NCBI GenBank assembly: GCA_016713035.1
Contig: JADJPW010000015.1
Location: 1-36,945 of the forward strand
DNA: 36,945 nucleotides
Reading direction: 5' to 3'
DNA from: Verrucomicrobiaceae bacterium
Lineage (GTDB): Bacteria > Verrucomicrobiota > Verrucomicrobiia > Verrucomicrobiales > Verrucomicrobiaceae
The position numbers and the translations under genes were made by a program. Positions 9,582 through 18,788 of this stretch are shown here, piece after piece. Positions within the stretch are counted from its first letter, which is position 1; each line of letters starts with the position of its first letter. A model generated the notes under the pieces. It saw only the letters and a program-made list of their open reading frames with translations. It was not told where the DNA came from and did not search any database.

Positions 9582-9768
9582 AATGAAGGCGTTGGCTGTT
9601 TAAGGTTAAAGAGCTATTTTGAAATTAGCTTTCTCATTTTAACGATTCTTTTAAAATGTGCAACAACAACGATGACAGGAATAGGTAAAATATTTCAAAT
9701 AACCAAAATTACCATGACTTAGTCGATTTGTTGACTTGGCATTTTTCCGAGTCCATGCCGCCCACCAC
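9582..9768. promoter_or_regulatory. AT-rich divergent intergenic region
   Basis: This 187-base stretch is markedly AT-rich (runs such as TTTTAAAATG and TAAAATATTT) against a GC-rich background. It separates the divergent lipoprotein and rlmH genes and must hold both promoters. I could not assign a convincing -35/-10 pair for either strand. Confidence 0.45.
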
Positions 9769-10209
9769 ATGAACTGGCGCATTATCACTGTAGGCAAACC
9801 GGCTTTTTCCTGGGCTCGGGAAGCGGTAGAAACCTACTTAAAACGCCTCCAACATTACACTCGGCTTGATCAAGTCATCCTCAAAGAAGGCCCTCGTGCC
9901 AGTGTAGAACAACAGATGCTCACCGCATCAGAAAATGCACTGCGCATCGTGCTCGATGAGCGCGGCGAGCCCCGTCGTAGCGTGGATCTAGCGCGTTGGA
10001 TCGAAAAACAGCATCTCGCTGGAACGAAGCGTGTCTGCGTGCTCATCGGCGGTGCGGATGGACACTCGCCAGAGCTGCGAGAGAAGGCGGATGCTCTCTG
10101 GCGACTCTCGGACCTGACGCTTCAGCATGAGGTGGCCTTGATCGTGCTTCTGGAGCAGATTTACCGAGCCCATACCATCCTGAAAAAAGAGCCTTATCAC
10201 CGAGAATGA
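9769..10209 (+). CDS. rlmH: 23S rRNA (pseudouridine1915-N3)-methyltransferase RlmH
   Basis: SPOUT-family methyltransferase that methylates pseudouridine 1915 in helix 69 of 23S rRNA, using S-adenosylmethionine. The protein begins MNWRIITVGK, matching the family's first beta strand. A trailing-knot SAM site reads VLIGGADGHSPELR (about 95-108). The C-terminus is LLEQIYRAHTILKKEPYHRE, the conserved RlmH ending. The ATG at 9769 is preferred over an upstream TTG (9736) because homologues start at this strand. At 146 residues it is slightly shorter than the usual 155. It is a single gene. Confidence 0.95.
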   Translation: MNWRIITVGKPAFSWAREAVETYLKRLQHYTRLDQVILKEGPRASVEQQMLTASENALRIVLDERGEPRRSVDLARWIEKQHLAGTKRVCVLIGGADGHSPELREKADALWRLSDLTLQHEVALIVLLEQIYRAHTILKKEPYHRE

Positions 10210-10291
10210 GGCACTTATTGTCTTTTGAAAGGATTCTTGCCATCGGCGGCGTTTTTTGCTGAACTGAGTCGCAAATCTTCATCTTTTCGCC

Positions 10292-10319
10292 TTGTTGAAA
10301 AGCTTGGGCTTGTTAAATT
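10292..10319 (+). promoter_or_regulatory. Candidate sigma-70-like promoter for the PAS kinase
   Basis: TTGTTG (10292-10297) and TAAATT (10314-10319) are 16 bases apart in an AT-rich patch 37 bases before the kinase ATG. Both hexamers match the consensus at four positions. The assignment is by eye. Confidence 0.35.
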
Positions 10320-10355
10320 ATTAAAATTTCCCGACTTTCATCCTCCCGCCTCTCA

Positions 10356-13300
10356 ATGTCGTCTTCCGTGCTCAAAAACGTCATCCAGCCCAAGCTGCAG
10401 ACGATCCGTATCATCCAGCCTGCCGAGGAGAATAGCCTCCAAGCCAAGCCCATTCAGTCCCGGCAGGAGTCCCCTGCCCCCTCCGACACGGGCGATGATA
10501 TGCATGCTATATTGGGAGCCATGGTGGAGAATGCTCCGGTGGCGATGGCCATCTTTGACCGCGGAATGCGCTACATGCTGGCCAATCGGCAGTGGCTGCG
10601 AGAATTCGGACTCCAGCATGTGCAGCCGATCACGGGTCGTAGCCAGTATGAGATCTTCCCGAACCTGCACCCCGGATGGCGACAGGTCTATGAAAGAGCT
10701 CTCCAAGGCCATATCGTCAGGAGTGAGCACGACGCAGATGGTCGCCGTGTGATTTACCGCTGGGAGGTGCGGCCCTGGCGCAGGCACAGTGATGCCAGCG
10801 TGGGTGGACTGATGGTGACTTGTGAGAAATTCAACACCGGAGCCGTGCCCGCAGAAAGTGATGAGCACGATGCAGCGGCAGAAAGTCAGGAGGCACCGAA
10901 AAGCGCTGCCCCCGTGCAGCCGGACCCGTTTGATTGCTCACTCGCGATAGCTGCTGCGCATCTGGTGCTCGACAAAGGCATCGCCGAGGGGAAGACGACT
11001 TTTTGGGATGCCTACAATTCCGCAGCGGATGCGCCGCGACTGCGCCAGCAGTATGCAGAGGTCTGTGCCGCACATGAGCAGGACCGCGATGCGGCACCGC
11101 AGATGATCTCCACACGGAGAAACGGCAGCGGAGAGCAGCGCTGGCTCGTCTCTGCCGTGCATCCATCGAAAAGACAGAGTGAGGGTGCTGCGCAGACGCT
11201 TTTTACCGCGCTGTGCGTGCCGGAGTCGGTGATTCCTGCCGCAAAGCCAGCCCCGAAGCCGGAACATGTGCTGATGGCGGCCATGGCACCTGTGGCTAGC
11301 CCTGTCGCACCGCCGCGTGAACTGACTGAGAATCTCCAAAACCTGGAGCGGGAGCTCTCCCGTGCGAAGCAGGAGCTGCGCACGATGCTGGAGGCGGAGC
11401 GCGGCTTTGTGAAGCGTGAATCTCGTCTGCGGAGCTTCCTAGAGGCTGCTCCTTGTGGGCTCTTTGTGCTCGATGAGCGTGGCACGCCGATTTACCAGAA
11501 TGAGCAGGTCGCGAAGATGCTAGGACGCCCGATTGATAAGGAGACAGGCGTGGAGGCCTGGCTAGCGGCGGCATGCCCCACGGCAGAGCACCGGGAGCAT
11601 GTGGCAGTGGCTTGGCGGGAGAGTGTGTGGAGGAGGCAGCTCACGCGCACGGTCTCGCTGGCTACGGCAGACGGCTTGCTCAAGGAGATCGAGTTTCATC
11701 CCGTGGCACTGCCAGGTGGCTCGCTGCTGGTCAGTATCCAGGATGTGACGGAGGGCTGCCGTCATGAGGAGCAGCTACGCGGTCTAGAGGCGAAATTCCG
11801 AGCGCTACTGCACTCTGATCCAGCGGCGATCGTGCTGACGGACAAAACGGGGGTCATCTTCGAGGTGAATCCGCATGCGGAGTTGCTGCTGGGGCAGCCG
11901 AAGTCGGAGCTGCGACGCTATCCGCTGGATGCGTGGCTGGAGCCCGAGAGTGCGATGATGCGGCGTGAGGCGCTGCGGGCTCTGCATGGCCATGAGGCGC
12001 TGCCAGAGCCGCTGACCGTGCGTGTGAAGCGTGCCGATGGCAGTGGCGAGGATGCACGGATGCATCTGGCGCTGGTGCTGGATGGAGAGGGCGAGCCACA
12101 TTGTACGCTGCATTATTTCCAGGCACCTGTTGCGGTGCCCATTGAGGCTCCTATGGCTGAAAAAGTCGCTGAAACGGCCTCCCAGGTGCCTGAAGCAGCC
12201 TCGGTGCTCGATTTTGCTCCACCGCCGTTTTTGGCTCCTCGGGCGGATTTTTCGACTTCGGAGGTCAAAGTGCCTGCGGAGCCGATTTATGTCGAAAGGA
12301 CCATTCCGATCACGGAGACGCTGACGGTCGATTTACTGGCTTGTGATGCGAATGGTCGTATCACGGCCTGGAGCGAGCATGCGCGGGATATTTTCGACAT
12401 TGATGCCGCGACGGCGACGGGGCGGCCGCTGCATTTGCTGTTCCGACCTTCGGATGCGACGGGCTTTTTCTTTGCGCTGGCTGGCCAGGCTGCGACGCCG
12501 GAGGTAGAGATCGAGCACTCGTATTTCGGGGCCCAGGGGCGTGGGAGCATGCCGCTGAGTGTGAGCGCTCGTGAGGAGGGCGGCTACTACCTGCGGACGA
12601 GACGTGAGATCACTCGCTACGAAACTGTGCAGGAGCTAGTGGCACCTGCGGAGCCTGTCGCTATGCCGATGGATACCGCGCCGCGCCTGGAGCCACAGCG
12701 CAGCGGTGCGATGGCATTCCAGTTGGTGGCTGCGCCGAGCCATCCGTGGCCAGTGGCGGATTTGGAGCGTGAGAAGCTGATGCTCAGCGAGACTCATCAC
12801 CGCATCAAAAACCACCTCCAGATCATCTCCAGCCTGCTGAACATGCAGATCAATGGGGTGAGCGATCAGCATGCACGGGATGCACTGCGAGCGAGTCAGA
12901 ACCGCGTCCGCGCCATCGCGGCGCTGCATCAGCATCTGCACCAGGTAGCGATGGGAGGTGCGGTGACGTTCAGCGGCTTTGTCCATGAGCTGGTGGAGCA
13001 TTTGCGCGACTGTTACCAGACGCGGGCTGAGCAGGTGGAGGTAAGACTCGATATCGAGGATGGCGACCTCCAGCCTGAGTGGCACATGCCGCTGGCTCTG
13101 ACGCTGAATGAGGCCCTATCGAACAGCTTTGAGCATGCCTTCCCACACGGACGGCGTGGCTGTATCCACGCGACGTTGCAGTACCTCGATGGTCTGGGCG
13201 AGCTGGTGGTGCGTGATGATGGCACGGGGCTGGCCCCCGGCTTTCATCCCACGGAGAGCCAGGGACTGGGACTCAAGATCCTGGCCGTTTTCGCCGACCA

Positions 13301-13385
13301 GATGCGTGGGCAGCTTTTTATCCAAGGTGCGCCGGATGGTGGCACGGAGGTGCGGCTGCGCTTCCCGGTGGGGAGGAAAAATTGA
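10356..13385 (+). CDS. Cytosolic multi-PAS sensor histidine kinase (HisKA_2 type)
   Basis: A 1009-residue kinase with no transmembrane helix or signal peptide. About four PAS-like sensory modules can be traced: near 50-165 (ENAPVAMAIFDRGMRYMLAN), 355-470 (EAAPCGLFVLDERGTPIYQN), 475-590 (SDPAAIVLTDKTGVIFEVNP) and 650-770 (LLACDANGRITAWSEHARDI). A helical stretch around 325-355 may be a coiled coil. The phosphoacceptor region is ETHHRIKNHLQIISSLLNMQ near residue 813, the HisKA_2/HWE-like form. The ATPase domain follows, with N-box LNEALSNSFEHAFPHG (about 916), G1 DDGTGLAPG (about 954) and GLGLKILAVFADQM. No receiver domain is attached and no response regulator is adjacent. Signal and output are unknown. 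Confidence 0.92.
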   Translation: MSSSVLKNVIQPKLQTIRIIQPAEENSLQAKPIQSRQESPAPSDTGDDMHAILGAMVENAPVAMAIFDRGMRYMLANRQWLREFGLQHVQPITGRSQYEIFPNLHPGWRQVYERALQGHIVRSEHDADGRRVIYRWEVRPWRRHSDASVGGLMVTCEKFNTGAVPAESDEHDAAAESQEAPKSAAPVQPDPFDCSLAIAAAHLVLDKGIAEGKTTFWDAYNSAADAPRLRQQYAEVCAAHEQDRDAAPQMISTRRNGSGEQRWLVSAVHPSKRQSEGAAQTLFTALCVPESVIPAAKPAPKPEHVLMAAMAPVASPVAPPRELTENLQNLERELSRAKQELRTMLEAERGFVKRESRLRSFLEAAPCGLFVLDERGTPIYQNEQVAKMLGRPIDKETGVEAWLAAACPTAEHREHVAVAWRESVWRRQLTRTVSLATADGLLKEIEFHPVALPGGSLLVSIQDVTEGCRHEEQLRGLEAKFRALLHSDPAAIVLTDKTGVIFEVNPHAELLLGQPKSELRRYPLDAWLEPESAMMRREALRALHGHEALPEPLTVRVKRADGSGEDARMHLALVLDGEGEPHCTLHYFQAPVAVPIEAPMAEKVAETASQVPEAASVLDFAPPPFLAPRADFSTSEVKVPAEPIYVERTIPITETLTVDLLACDANGRITAWSEHARDIFDIDAATATGRPLHLLFRPSDATGFFFALAGQAATPEVEIEHSYFGAQGRGSMPLSVSAREEGGYYLRTRREITRYETVQELVAPAEPVAMPMDTAPRLEPQRSGAMAFQLVAAPSHPWPVADLEREKLMLSETHHRIKNHLQIISSLLNMQINGVSDQHARDALRASQNRVRAIAALHQHLHQVAMGGAVTFSGFVHELVEHLRDCYQTRAEQVEVRLDIEDGDLQPEWHMPLALTLNEALSNSFEHAFPHGRRGCIHATLQYLDGLGELVVRDDGTGLAPGFHPTESQGLGLKILAVFADQMRGQLFIQGAPDGGTEVRLRFPVGRKN

Positions 13386-13388
13386 TCT

Positions 13389-13946
13389 GTGACAGGCCGT
13401 ATGGCCGCGCCAAGATGTGGCCCCGCCCGCCCAGACATGCTCGCCCAGCCCCAGACTACGCCCGTGCCTCCGCCGCAGCAGCTTTTCCGGCTGTATGATG
13501 CGGGTGTGCTGTCTCGCGAGGAATTCCAGCGCTGCATGGCGGTGCATGCGCGGGAGCTCATCGTGGAAATGGAGCAGGCGCATCGCAATCCGCTGGTGGC
13601 CGCCTATCACACGCTGCTGAATCGCCGTGAGGCGGCAAAGTGGATCCGCAAGCACGGCGAGCCCCTGCTGCGTGAGGTGCTGGCCGCTCTGGCGGAGGAG
13701 GATGGCTTCCCCCCCGCGAAGTGGCTGTGGAATGCGCTGCATCCGCACATCCCGGCGCATGTTTTCTTCCGGGTGCGTGGCTCGCCGGTGTTTCGTTTTC
13801 AGAAGATGGATGCCGCCCCACAGGCGGTGAAGCTGGTGGTGGAACACGGCGGCACGGAGACGCTGCCACCGCAGGTGGAGGAAATTTACCTGCGCCGGAG
13901 CAGACAAGCACGTCTTCTGGTGGAACGACGCGTGATGTTGCGCTAA
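13389..13946 (+). CDS. Hypothetical protein downstream of the PAS kinase
   Basis: Family not recognised. The frame opens at GTG 13389, three bases after the kinase stop. ATG 13437 (MLAQPQTTPVPPPQQLF) is a more natural start and would give 169 residues. The N-terminal part contains LFRLYDAGVLSREEFQRCMA, reminiscent of a short-C-terminal-domain (SHOCT-like) helix pair. The rest is charged and amphipathic (EAAKWIRKHGEPLLREVLAA, PPAKWLWNALHPHIPAHVFF). No signal peptide or membrane helix is present. Close linkage suggests co-transcription with the kinase, but nothing shows that it is its partner. Confidence 0.75.
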   Translation: MTGRMAAPRCGPARPDMLAQPQTTPVPPPQQLFRLYDAGVLSREEFQRCMAVHARELIVEMEQAHRNPLVAAYHTLLNRREAAKWIRKHGEPLLREVLAALAEEDGFPPAKWLWNALHPHIPAHVFFRVRGSPVFRFQKMDAAPQAVKLVVEHGGTETLPPQVEEIYLRRSRQARLLVERRVMLR

Positions 13947-14003
13947 GAGGCCCGCCCCCTCGCTCAAGACCTCCCCCGCCCTGCCCTTTTTCGATTCCCC
14001 AGC

Positions 14004-15599
14004 ATGTTTGCCAAACCCCCAGCGCCTCTTTCTCTCTTCGCCTGCGCCATCCTGGTGCTGGTGGCGCTGGGTATCGGAGCATATTACCGGCTGCCGAGTC
14101 TGGAGGAGAGGCCGATGCATGCGGATGAGGCGATCCTGGCGGTCAAAACACTGCAATTCCAGGCCCAGGGCCACTTTGAGTACGATCCGCACGACTTCCA
14201 CGGACCAGCGCTGCATTACGCCACATTGCTTTGGTCAAAAGCCGCTGGCTGGGGCTCCCCCGGCACCTGGACGGATGCAGAGCTGCGCATGGTCAGTGTG
14301 GTAGCGGGGCTGCTACTGCTGGTGGTCACGCTGCTGGTGACGGATGCACTCACGCGGGTGGGGGCGGTGTGTTCGCTGCTCATCCTCGCGGTGTCACCGA
14401 TGCAGGTTTTTTACTCACGCTATTTCATCATGGAGATGCTGCTGGTGCTCGCCACTGCGCTGAGCCTAGCGGCACTCTGGCGGCATAGTCAGGGTGGTGG
14501 AAGAGGCTGGCTGGTGGTGGCTGGCGTAGCGCTGGGTGTGCAGCACGCGACGAAGGAGACCTTCATCCTCCAAGTGATGGCTGCTCTCGTCGCATGGGTG
14601 GTGGCGACGCAGCTCTTTGGTGGCTTTGCTCAGAAAAAAAGCGGCTTCTCGCTGGGACTGCGGAGCACCGCTGCCTCGCGACCATGGCTATGGGTGCTCG
14701 TGCCTGCCGTGCTGGTGAGTGTGGCGCTTTATTCAGGCGGATTCCGTGATTGGGAGGCTGTGAAGAACAGCGTGCTGACCTATCAATACTACTGGGAGCG
14801 GAGCGATGGCGCAGGGCATGAGAAACCATGGTGGTATTACCTCACGCTGCTCACTTGGTTCCGCGATGGTGGCGTGCGCTGGAGTGAGGCCTCCATCGTG
14901 CTGCTCGCGCTCCTCGGCATCGGCCACGGCATCATGGGGAATCACACCAAGCGGGAGCCCCGGCAGGCCTTTCTCGTCTTCCTCGGCACCTATGCCCTTC
15001 TCCTGATCGGTGGGTATAGCGTGCTGGCCTACAAGACGCCATGGACCATTCTGAATGCCCAGTATGCTCTCATTTTGCTCGCGGGTTATGGTGCTGCCAT
15101 CTTGCTACGCACCTTTCAGCGGGGCTGGAAGCGGCATGTGCCCCGTGTGGCCTTCATCCTCATGCTCTACCACCTCAGCAGTCAGAGCATGCTCGCCATC
15201 CATCACTACTGCGCGGATGCCAGCAATCCCTACGTCTATGCGCATACGGTGAAGCGCTTCCCCCGCCTGCTCGATCAAGTCGCTGAGCTAGAAAAACACG
15301 GCCCTGGTGAGCCACTGCCGATACTGGTCATTCATAAAGACCGAGGCTGGCCGCTGCCGTGGTATTGGCGTGGCAATAACCAGATCGAATACCGCGATAG
15401 CATCCCTGATACTCCCACGACTGCTCGCATCGTGCTGGTAGCTGCGGAGCAAGCCGCTGCGATGCAGGCCAAGCTAACGGGCTGGCACGACAACAGCTTC
15501 TACACCCTACGCCCAAACGAAAACCTCGTCATGTATGTCGAGCCTGCACTCTGGCAGCAATACAGCACCGCCAAAGCGGCTGATCCCACCGCTCCCTAA
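14004..15599 (+). CDS. TIGR03663-type membrane glycosyltransferase (GT39-like)
   Basis: A 531-residue polytopic membrane protein of the GT-C superfamily. The N-terminal signature is ERPMHADEAILAVKTLQF followed by EYDPHDFHGPALHYATLLW. This is the diagnostic block of TIGR03663/Agl23-like proteins, and the Asp-Glu pair after the first helix is the expected catalytic or metal site. About ten hydrophobic segments follow, with a large soluble C-terminal part after residue 420. Members are inferred to transfer sugars from polyprenyl-phosphate donors on the outer face of the membrane; the acceptor is unknown. The start is the first ATG before a clear signal-anchor helix. Confidence 0.85.
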   Translation: MFAKPPAPLSLFACAILVLVALGIGAYYRLPSLEERPMHADEAILAVKTLQFQAQGHFEYDPHDFHGPALHYATLLWSKAAGWGSPGTWTDAELRMVSVVAGLLLLVVTLLVTDALTRVGAVCSLLILAVSPMQVFYSRYFIMEMLLVLATALSLAALWRHSQGGGRGWLVVAGVALGVQHATKETFILQVMAALVAWVVATQLFGGFAQKKSGFSLGLRSTAASRPWLWVLVPAVLVSVALYSGGFRDWEAVKNSVLTYQYYWERSDGAGHEKPWWYYLTLLTWFRDGGVRWSEASIVLLALLGIGHGIMGNHTKREPRQAFLVFLGTYALLLIGGYSVLAYKTPWTILNAQYALILLAGYGAAILLRTFQRGWKRHVPRVAFILMLYHLSSQSMLAIHHYCADASNPYVYAHTVKRFPRLLDQVAELEKHGPGEPLPILVIHKDRGWPLPWYWRGNNQIEYRDSIPDTPTTARIVLVAAEQAAAMQAKLTGWHDNSFYTLRPNENLVMYVEPALWQQYSTAKAADPTAP

Positions 15600-15661
15600 G
15601 CATCACGCGTCTCAGCTACACGTCCGCGAAAGCACTCACTGAGGAAAGTCGCTCCACTCCC

Positions 15662-16534
15662 ATGTCCGCCGCATCCTCCGTCCATCGCTCCACCTGCCAC
15701 GCGATGGCCACCACCTTTGACATCATCATCTCGCTCGAGGGGCATGATGAAGCCTATGCCGCCAGCACCGCACAGGCCGCACATGAGGAGATCCGCCGTC
15801 TGGAGGATGAGTTGAGCCGCTTCCGCTCCAGCAGTGATATCTATCGCCTCGGGCAGCTCGAAGCAGGAGAGAGCTACCGCGTCGGTATGGCCGCGTGGGA
15901 CTGCCTCGCACTGGCCAAAGCCGTGCACGCTGAGACGGATGGTGCCTTTGACATCACGATCGGGCCGCTGATGGAGCTTTTTGTCACCGCCAGTGGCGAG
16001 CCGCGCCGCGTCGATCCAGCCGTCATCGAGGAGGCGCGGCAGATCATCGGCTCACACCGCTTTGAGCTCGATGAGGAGCAGCTCCTCGTCACCGTACATG
16101 CCAGTCGCATGATCTTTGACCTCGGAGCACTCGGCAAAGGCTACGCACTCGATCAGGCTGCCGATGTGCTCCAGATGCATGGCATCGAAAACGCCGTCCT
16201 CAATGCCGGTGACAGCACCATACTCGCCCTCGGTGCCCCCGCAGACTCCAGTGCTTGGAACATCACTCTCAGCGGCGGAGCACAGAAACTCGCCCTCACG
16301 GGTCGTGCCGTCAGCGGCAGTGGATTCGCCGTCAAAGGTGCTCATATCATGAATCCGCGGCTCTTTGCACCTGTGCCCATCCAGAACCGCCGCGCCTACG
16401 CCCTCGCCCCCACCGCAGCCCTCAGCGATGCGCTTTCCACCGCCTTCATGATCATGACTCCAGAGGAGATCGACTCCCTCTGCGCCCGGCTCCCTGGCAT
16501 CGAGCACATCGAGCTGCCACAGGATGCCGCGTGA
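15662..16534 (+). CDS. apbE: FAD:protein FMN transferase (ApbE family)
   Basis: ApbE proteins covalently attach FMN to a threonine of target flavoproteins such as NQR and RNF subunits, using FAD and Mg2+. Family blocks appear in order: CHAMATTFDI (for the usual MGT-F), DELSRFRSSSDIYRL, FDITIGPLMELF, FDLGALGKGYALDQAADVL, VLNAGDSTILALG, GRAVSGSGF, HIMNPR and ALSDALSTAFMIM. The last block keeps the metal-binding Asp and the Thr. The glycine pair of NxGGD is reduced to NAGD. At 290 residues it is typical. No signal peptide or lipobox is visible, so it may act in the cytoplasm. No NQR or RNF genes lie in the window. A GAGGAAAG sequence 14 bases upstream may serve as ribosome-binding site. Confidence 0.9.
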   Translation: MSAASSVHRSTCHAMATTFDIIISLEGHDEAYAASTAQAAHEEIRRLEDELSRFRSSSDIYRLGQLEAGESYRVGMAAWDCLALAKAVHAETDGAFDITIGPLMELFVTASGEPRRVDPAVIEEARQIIGSHRFELDEEQLLVTVHASRMIFDLGALGKGYALDQAADVLQMHGIENAVLNAGDSTILALGAPADSSAWNITLSGGAQKLALTGRAVSGSGFAVKGAHIMNPRLFAPVPIQNRRAYALAPTAALSDALSTAFMIMTPEEIDSLCARLPGIEHIELPQDAA

Positions 16535-16541
16535 GCCTTTT

Positions 16542-17393
16542 TTAATGCGACTGCGTCCGTGTCACCTGTATCCAGCAGGTATCCCCACACCAGGCACGGG
16601 CCTTCTCCGCGAGCTCGCCCGCAGCCACTCCGCTCTGTGCGATGGCAAACATCGTCGAGCCAGAGCCAGACATCAGCGCGGCACGCACCTCTCCCTGACT
16701 CAGTAGCCAATTCTTCAGCGCTGGTAGGAAGTGATGCTTCTCAAAGACCGGCCGCTCCAAATCATTCACCATCTCACCCCATGGGCAGATCTGCGGTGCA
16801 TAAAGCACCTCCGGCAGCTCCTTTGATGCCGCCCAGCGCTGATACGCCCAGGGAGTCGGGATCGGGAAAGGCGGCTTGATCAGCACTACCTGCAGCTCAT
16901 GAGGAAAGGCCACCGGCACCACGATCTCTCCACGCCCCGTGCCATCTGCCGCCGCGCTCTCCAGCAAAAACACGGCACATCCGAGCCTAGCTGCGCCGCC
17001 AGGCTCCAAAAGCTGAGTTTGTGACAAAGGATGCCCGACCAGCGCATTCACCGCATGCAGCACCGTCGCCGCATTGCTACTGCCTCCACCCAGCCCAGCA
17101 CCATGGGGGATGCGCTTCTCCAAGTGAATCCGCCATGCCCGCTCGCGGCCAGTACGGCTCTCAAACGCCCGCAGAGCACGCAGCGCCAGATTTGACTCAT
17201 CCGCTGGCACCGTCACATCCGAGCAAGTGAAGACCACATCCCGCTTCTCCTCCCCGCAGAGCTCCACTTTCACCTCATCACCGAAGGCCAGCTTCACCAG
17301 CCGCGTCTCGATCGCGTGAAAGCCATCCGAGCGCTTCCCCAGCACACGCAGGCTCAGATTGATCTTTGCGGGGGAATGGAGGGTCATAGACAT
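16542..17393 (-). CDS. ispE: 4-diphosphocytidyl-2-C-methyl-D-erythritol kinase IspE (with a compensated frameshift)
   Basis: GHMP kinase of the non-mevalonate isoprenoid pathway; it phosphorylates CDP-methylerythritol with ATP. The catalytic Lys lies in SPAKINLSLRVLGKRSDGFH at the N-terminus. The ATP-binding glycine loop is IPHGAGLGGGSSNAATVLHA, and the C-terminal motif is ALMSGSGSTMFAI. At 283 residues it is normal. One stretch is odd. In frame, the segment after the glycine loop reads GGAARLGCAVFLLES and lacks the catalytic Asp of the LGxDVPxF motif. One frame over, the same bases read LAAQLGSDVPCF. An extra G/C pair at 17002-17003 and a missing A/T in the run at 16966-16970 would explain this. 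Confidence 0.93.
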   Translation of the reverse strand: MSMTLHSPAKINLSLRVLGKRSDGFHAIETRLVKLAFGDEVKVELCGEEKRDVVFTCSDVTVPADESNLALRALRAFESRTGRERAWRIHLEKRIPHGAGLGGGSSNAATVLHAVNALVGHPLSQTQLLEPGGAARLGCAVFLLESAAADGTGRGEIVVPVAFPHELQVVLIKPPFPIPTPWAYQRWAASKELPEVLYAPQICPWGEMVNDLERPVFEKHHFLPALKNWLLSQGEVRAALMSGSGSTMFAIAQSGVAAGELAEKARAWCGDTCWIQVTRTQSH

Positions 17394-17567
17394 GCAGGAA
17401 GAGAGGGCAGAATTGGAGACTGGGCGGCTTTGAGTCGGCTACAAAGAGCTAAAGTCCAGTTTTCTGCAATACCAGAGGATGTGCACGTGGAGATACCGTG
17501 CAGGCTCATTCAGCCTGGAGCCACATCTTCGCAGTTCCTTTTTCACGGAGCGTGGTTATGCAGGGAC

Positions 17568-18716
17568 ATGCGGTTACTTCATACGGCAGATTGGCATCTG
17601 GGGGCACGGTTGGTCGAGCGAGACCGACTGGCGGAGCATGCGGCATTCCTGGATTGGCTGGTGGAGACGCTGCGCAGTGAAAATGTCGATACCCTGCTGG
17701 TGAGCGGCGACATCTTTGACGCGGCAAATCCACCCCAAGAGGCCGTAAGTCTCTACTTCGACTTCTTGCGTCGGCTGGCGGACCTGAAGACCACGCGGGC
17801 CGTGATCACTAGCGGGAACCACGACTCCGCCCAGCACCTCGATGCACCACGGGAGCTGCTGCGGCGCTTTGAGGTGCATGTGTACGGCGCAGCGGGATTC
17901 GGCAACGTGGTGCAGACGCCTGATGCGGTGATCGCGGCGGTGCCATTTTTGCGTGAGCGAGATCTGCGCGGCTCCAAAGCCGGTGAGACGGCCACCCAGG
18001 CGCATGAGCTCCTGCTCGCAGGTATCCGGGCGCATTACACCGAGATGCTCTCTCGCTGCCGCGCGGTGGCACAGGGCCGTAAAATGATAGCCATGGGGCA
18101 CCTCACCGCTCTAGGAGGACTGCACAGTGAAAGTGAGCGCGACATCCATATCGGGAATTTAGGCGCTGTCGGTGCAGAGGTGTTTGCTGGATTTGATTTC
18201 ACCGCACTGGGGCATCTACACCGGCCACAGACAGTGAACGGCTGCGAAATGATCCGCTACAGTGGCTCGCCCATAGCGCTGAGTTTCCCCGAGGCAGCGG
18301 ATACGAAGTCGGTGGTGCTCCTGGACACCCAGACGATGAAAATGGAGCTCCTCCCGGTGCCCGTGAGCCGTCTGCTGACTCGGGCAAAAGCAAGCCGGGC
18401 CACACTGACGGAGGATCTCGCCGCAGTACCAGCAGGATGCTGGACGGAGGTGACGGTGAGACTGGAGGCACCAGAAATGGAGCTAGATCGTCTCGTGCGC
18501 GACGCTGCGGCGGGGCGTTTTGAGGTGCTCAAAGTGCTCACCGACCTGCCAGAGTCCGCACGAGCTGCCTGGGAGCACACAGGGCCAGTCCTGAGCGATC
18601 TGAGCCCGAGAGAGGTATTCCGAGAGCTACTGACCGAGCGCGGCGTGGAGGAAGAACCAGAACTCATGGCGACATTTGAAGAGCTACTCAGCCTACACGC
18701 ATCACAGAGCGACTAA
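17568..18716 (+). CDS. sbcD: Exonuclease SbcCD subunit D
   Basis: SbcD is the Mre11-like nuclease that, with the SbcC ATPase, cleaves DNA hairpins and processes double-strand ends. The metallophosphoesterase motifs are visible: LLHTADWHLGARL (D-x-H) at the N-terminus, LLVSGDIFDAANP (GDxxD), ITSGNHDSA (GNHD), MGHLTALGG and FTALGHLHRPQ (GHxH). With ATG 17568 the product is 382 residues, as expected. An upstream in-frame opening exists but adds 84 residues with no family similarity. The gene is divergent from ispE. No sbcC follows, which is unusual because the two genes are commonly adjacent. Confidence 0.95.
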   Translation: MRLLHTADWHLGARLVERDRLAEHAAFLDWLVETLRSENVDTLLVSGDIFDAANPPQEAVSLYFDFLRRLADLKTTRAVITSGNHDSAQHLDAPRELLRRFEVHVYGAAGFGNVVQTPDAVIAAVPFLRERDLRGSKAGETATQAHELLLAGIRAHYTEMLSRCRAVAQGRKMIAMGHLTALGGLHSESERDIHIGNLGAVGAEVFAGFDFTALGHLHRPQTVNGCEMIRYSGSPIALSFPEAADTKSVVLLDTQTMKMELLPVPVSRLLTRAKASRATLTEDLAAVPAGCWTEVTVRLEAPEMELDRLVRDAAAGRFEVLKVLTDLPESARAAWEHTGPVLSDLSPREVFRELLTERGVEEEPELMATFEELLSLHASQSD

Positions 18717-18788
18717 TCAGCAAGGCAGGGATCTATCACTGCACTCCATGCTTGCGCAGATGGGCTGCTCTTTGCTAGCTTGATCGCC

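Noticed and set aside
13116..14216. 366-residue open frame on the minus strand
   Set aside because: It overlaps three plus-strand genes, has no domain-like pattern, and arises from high GC.
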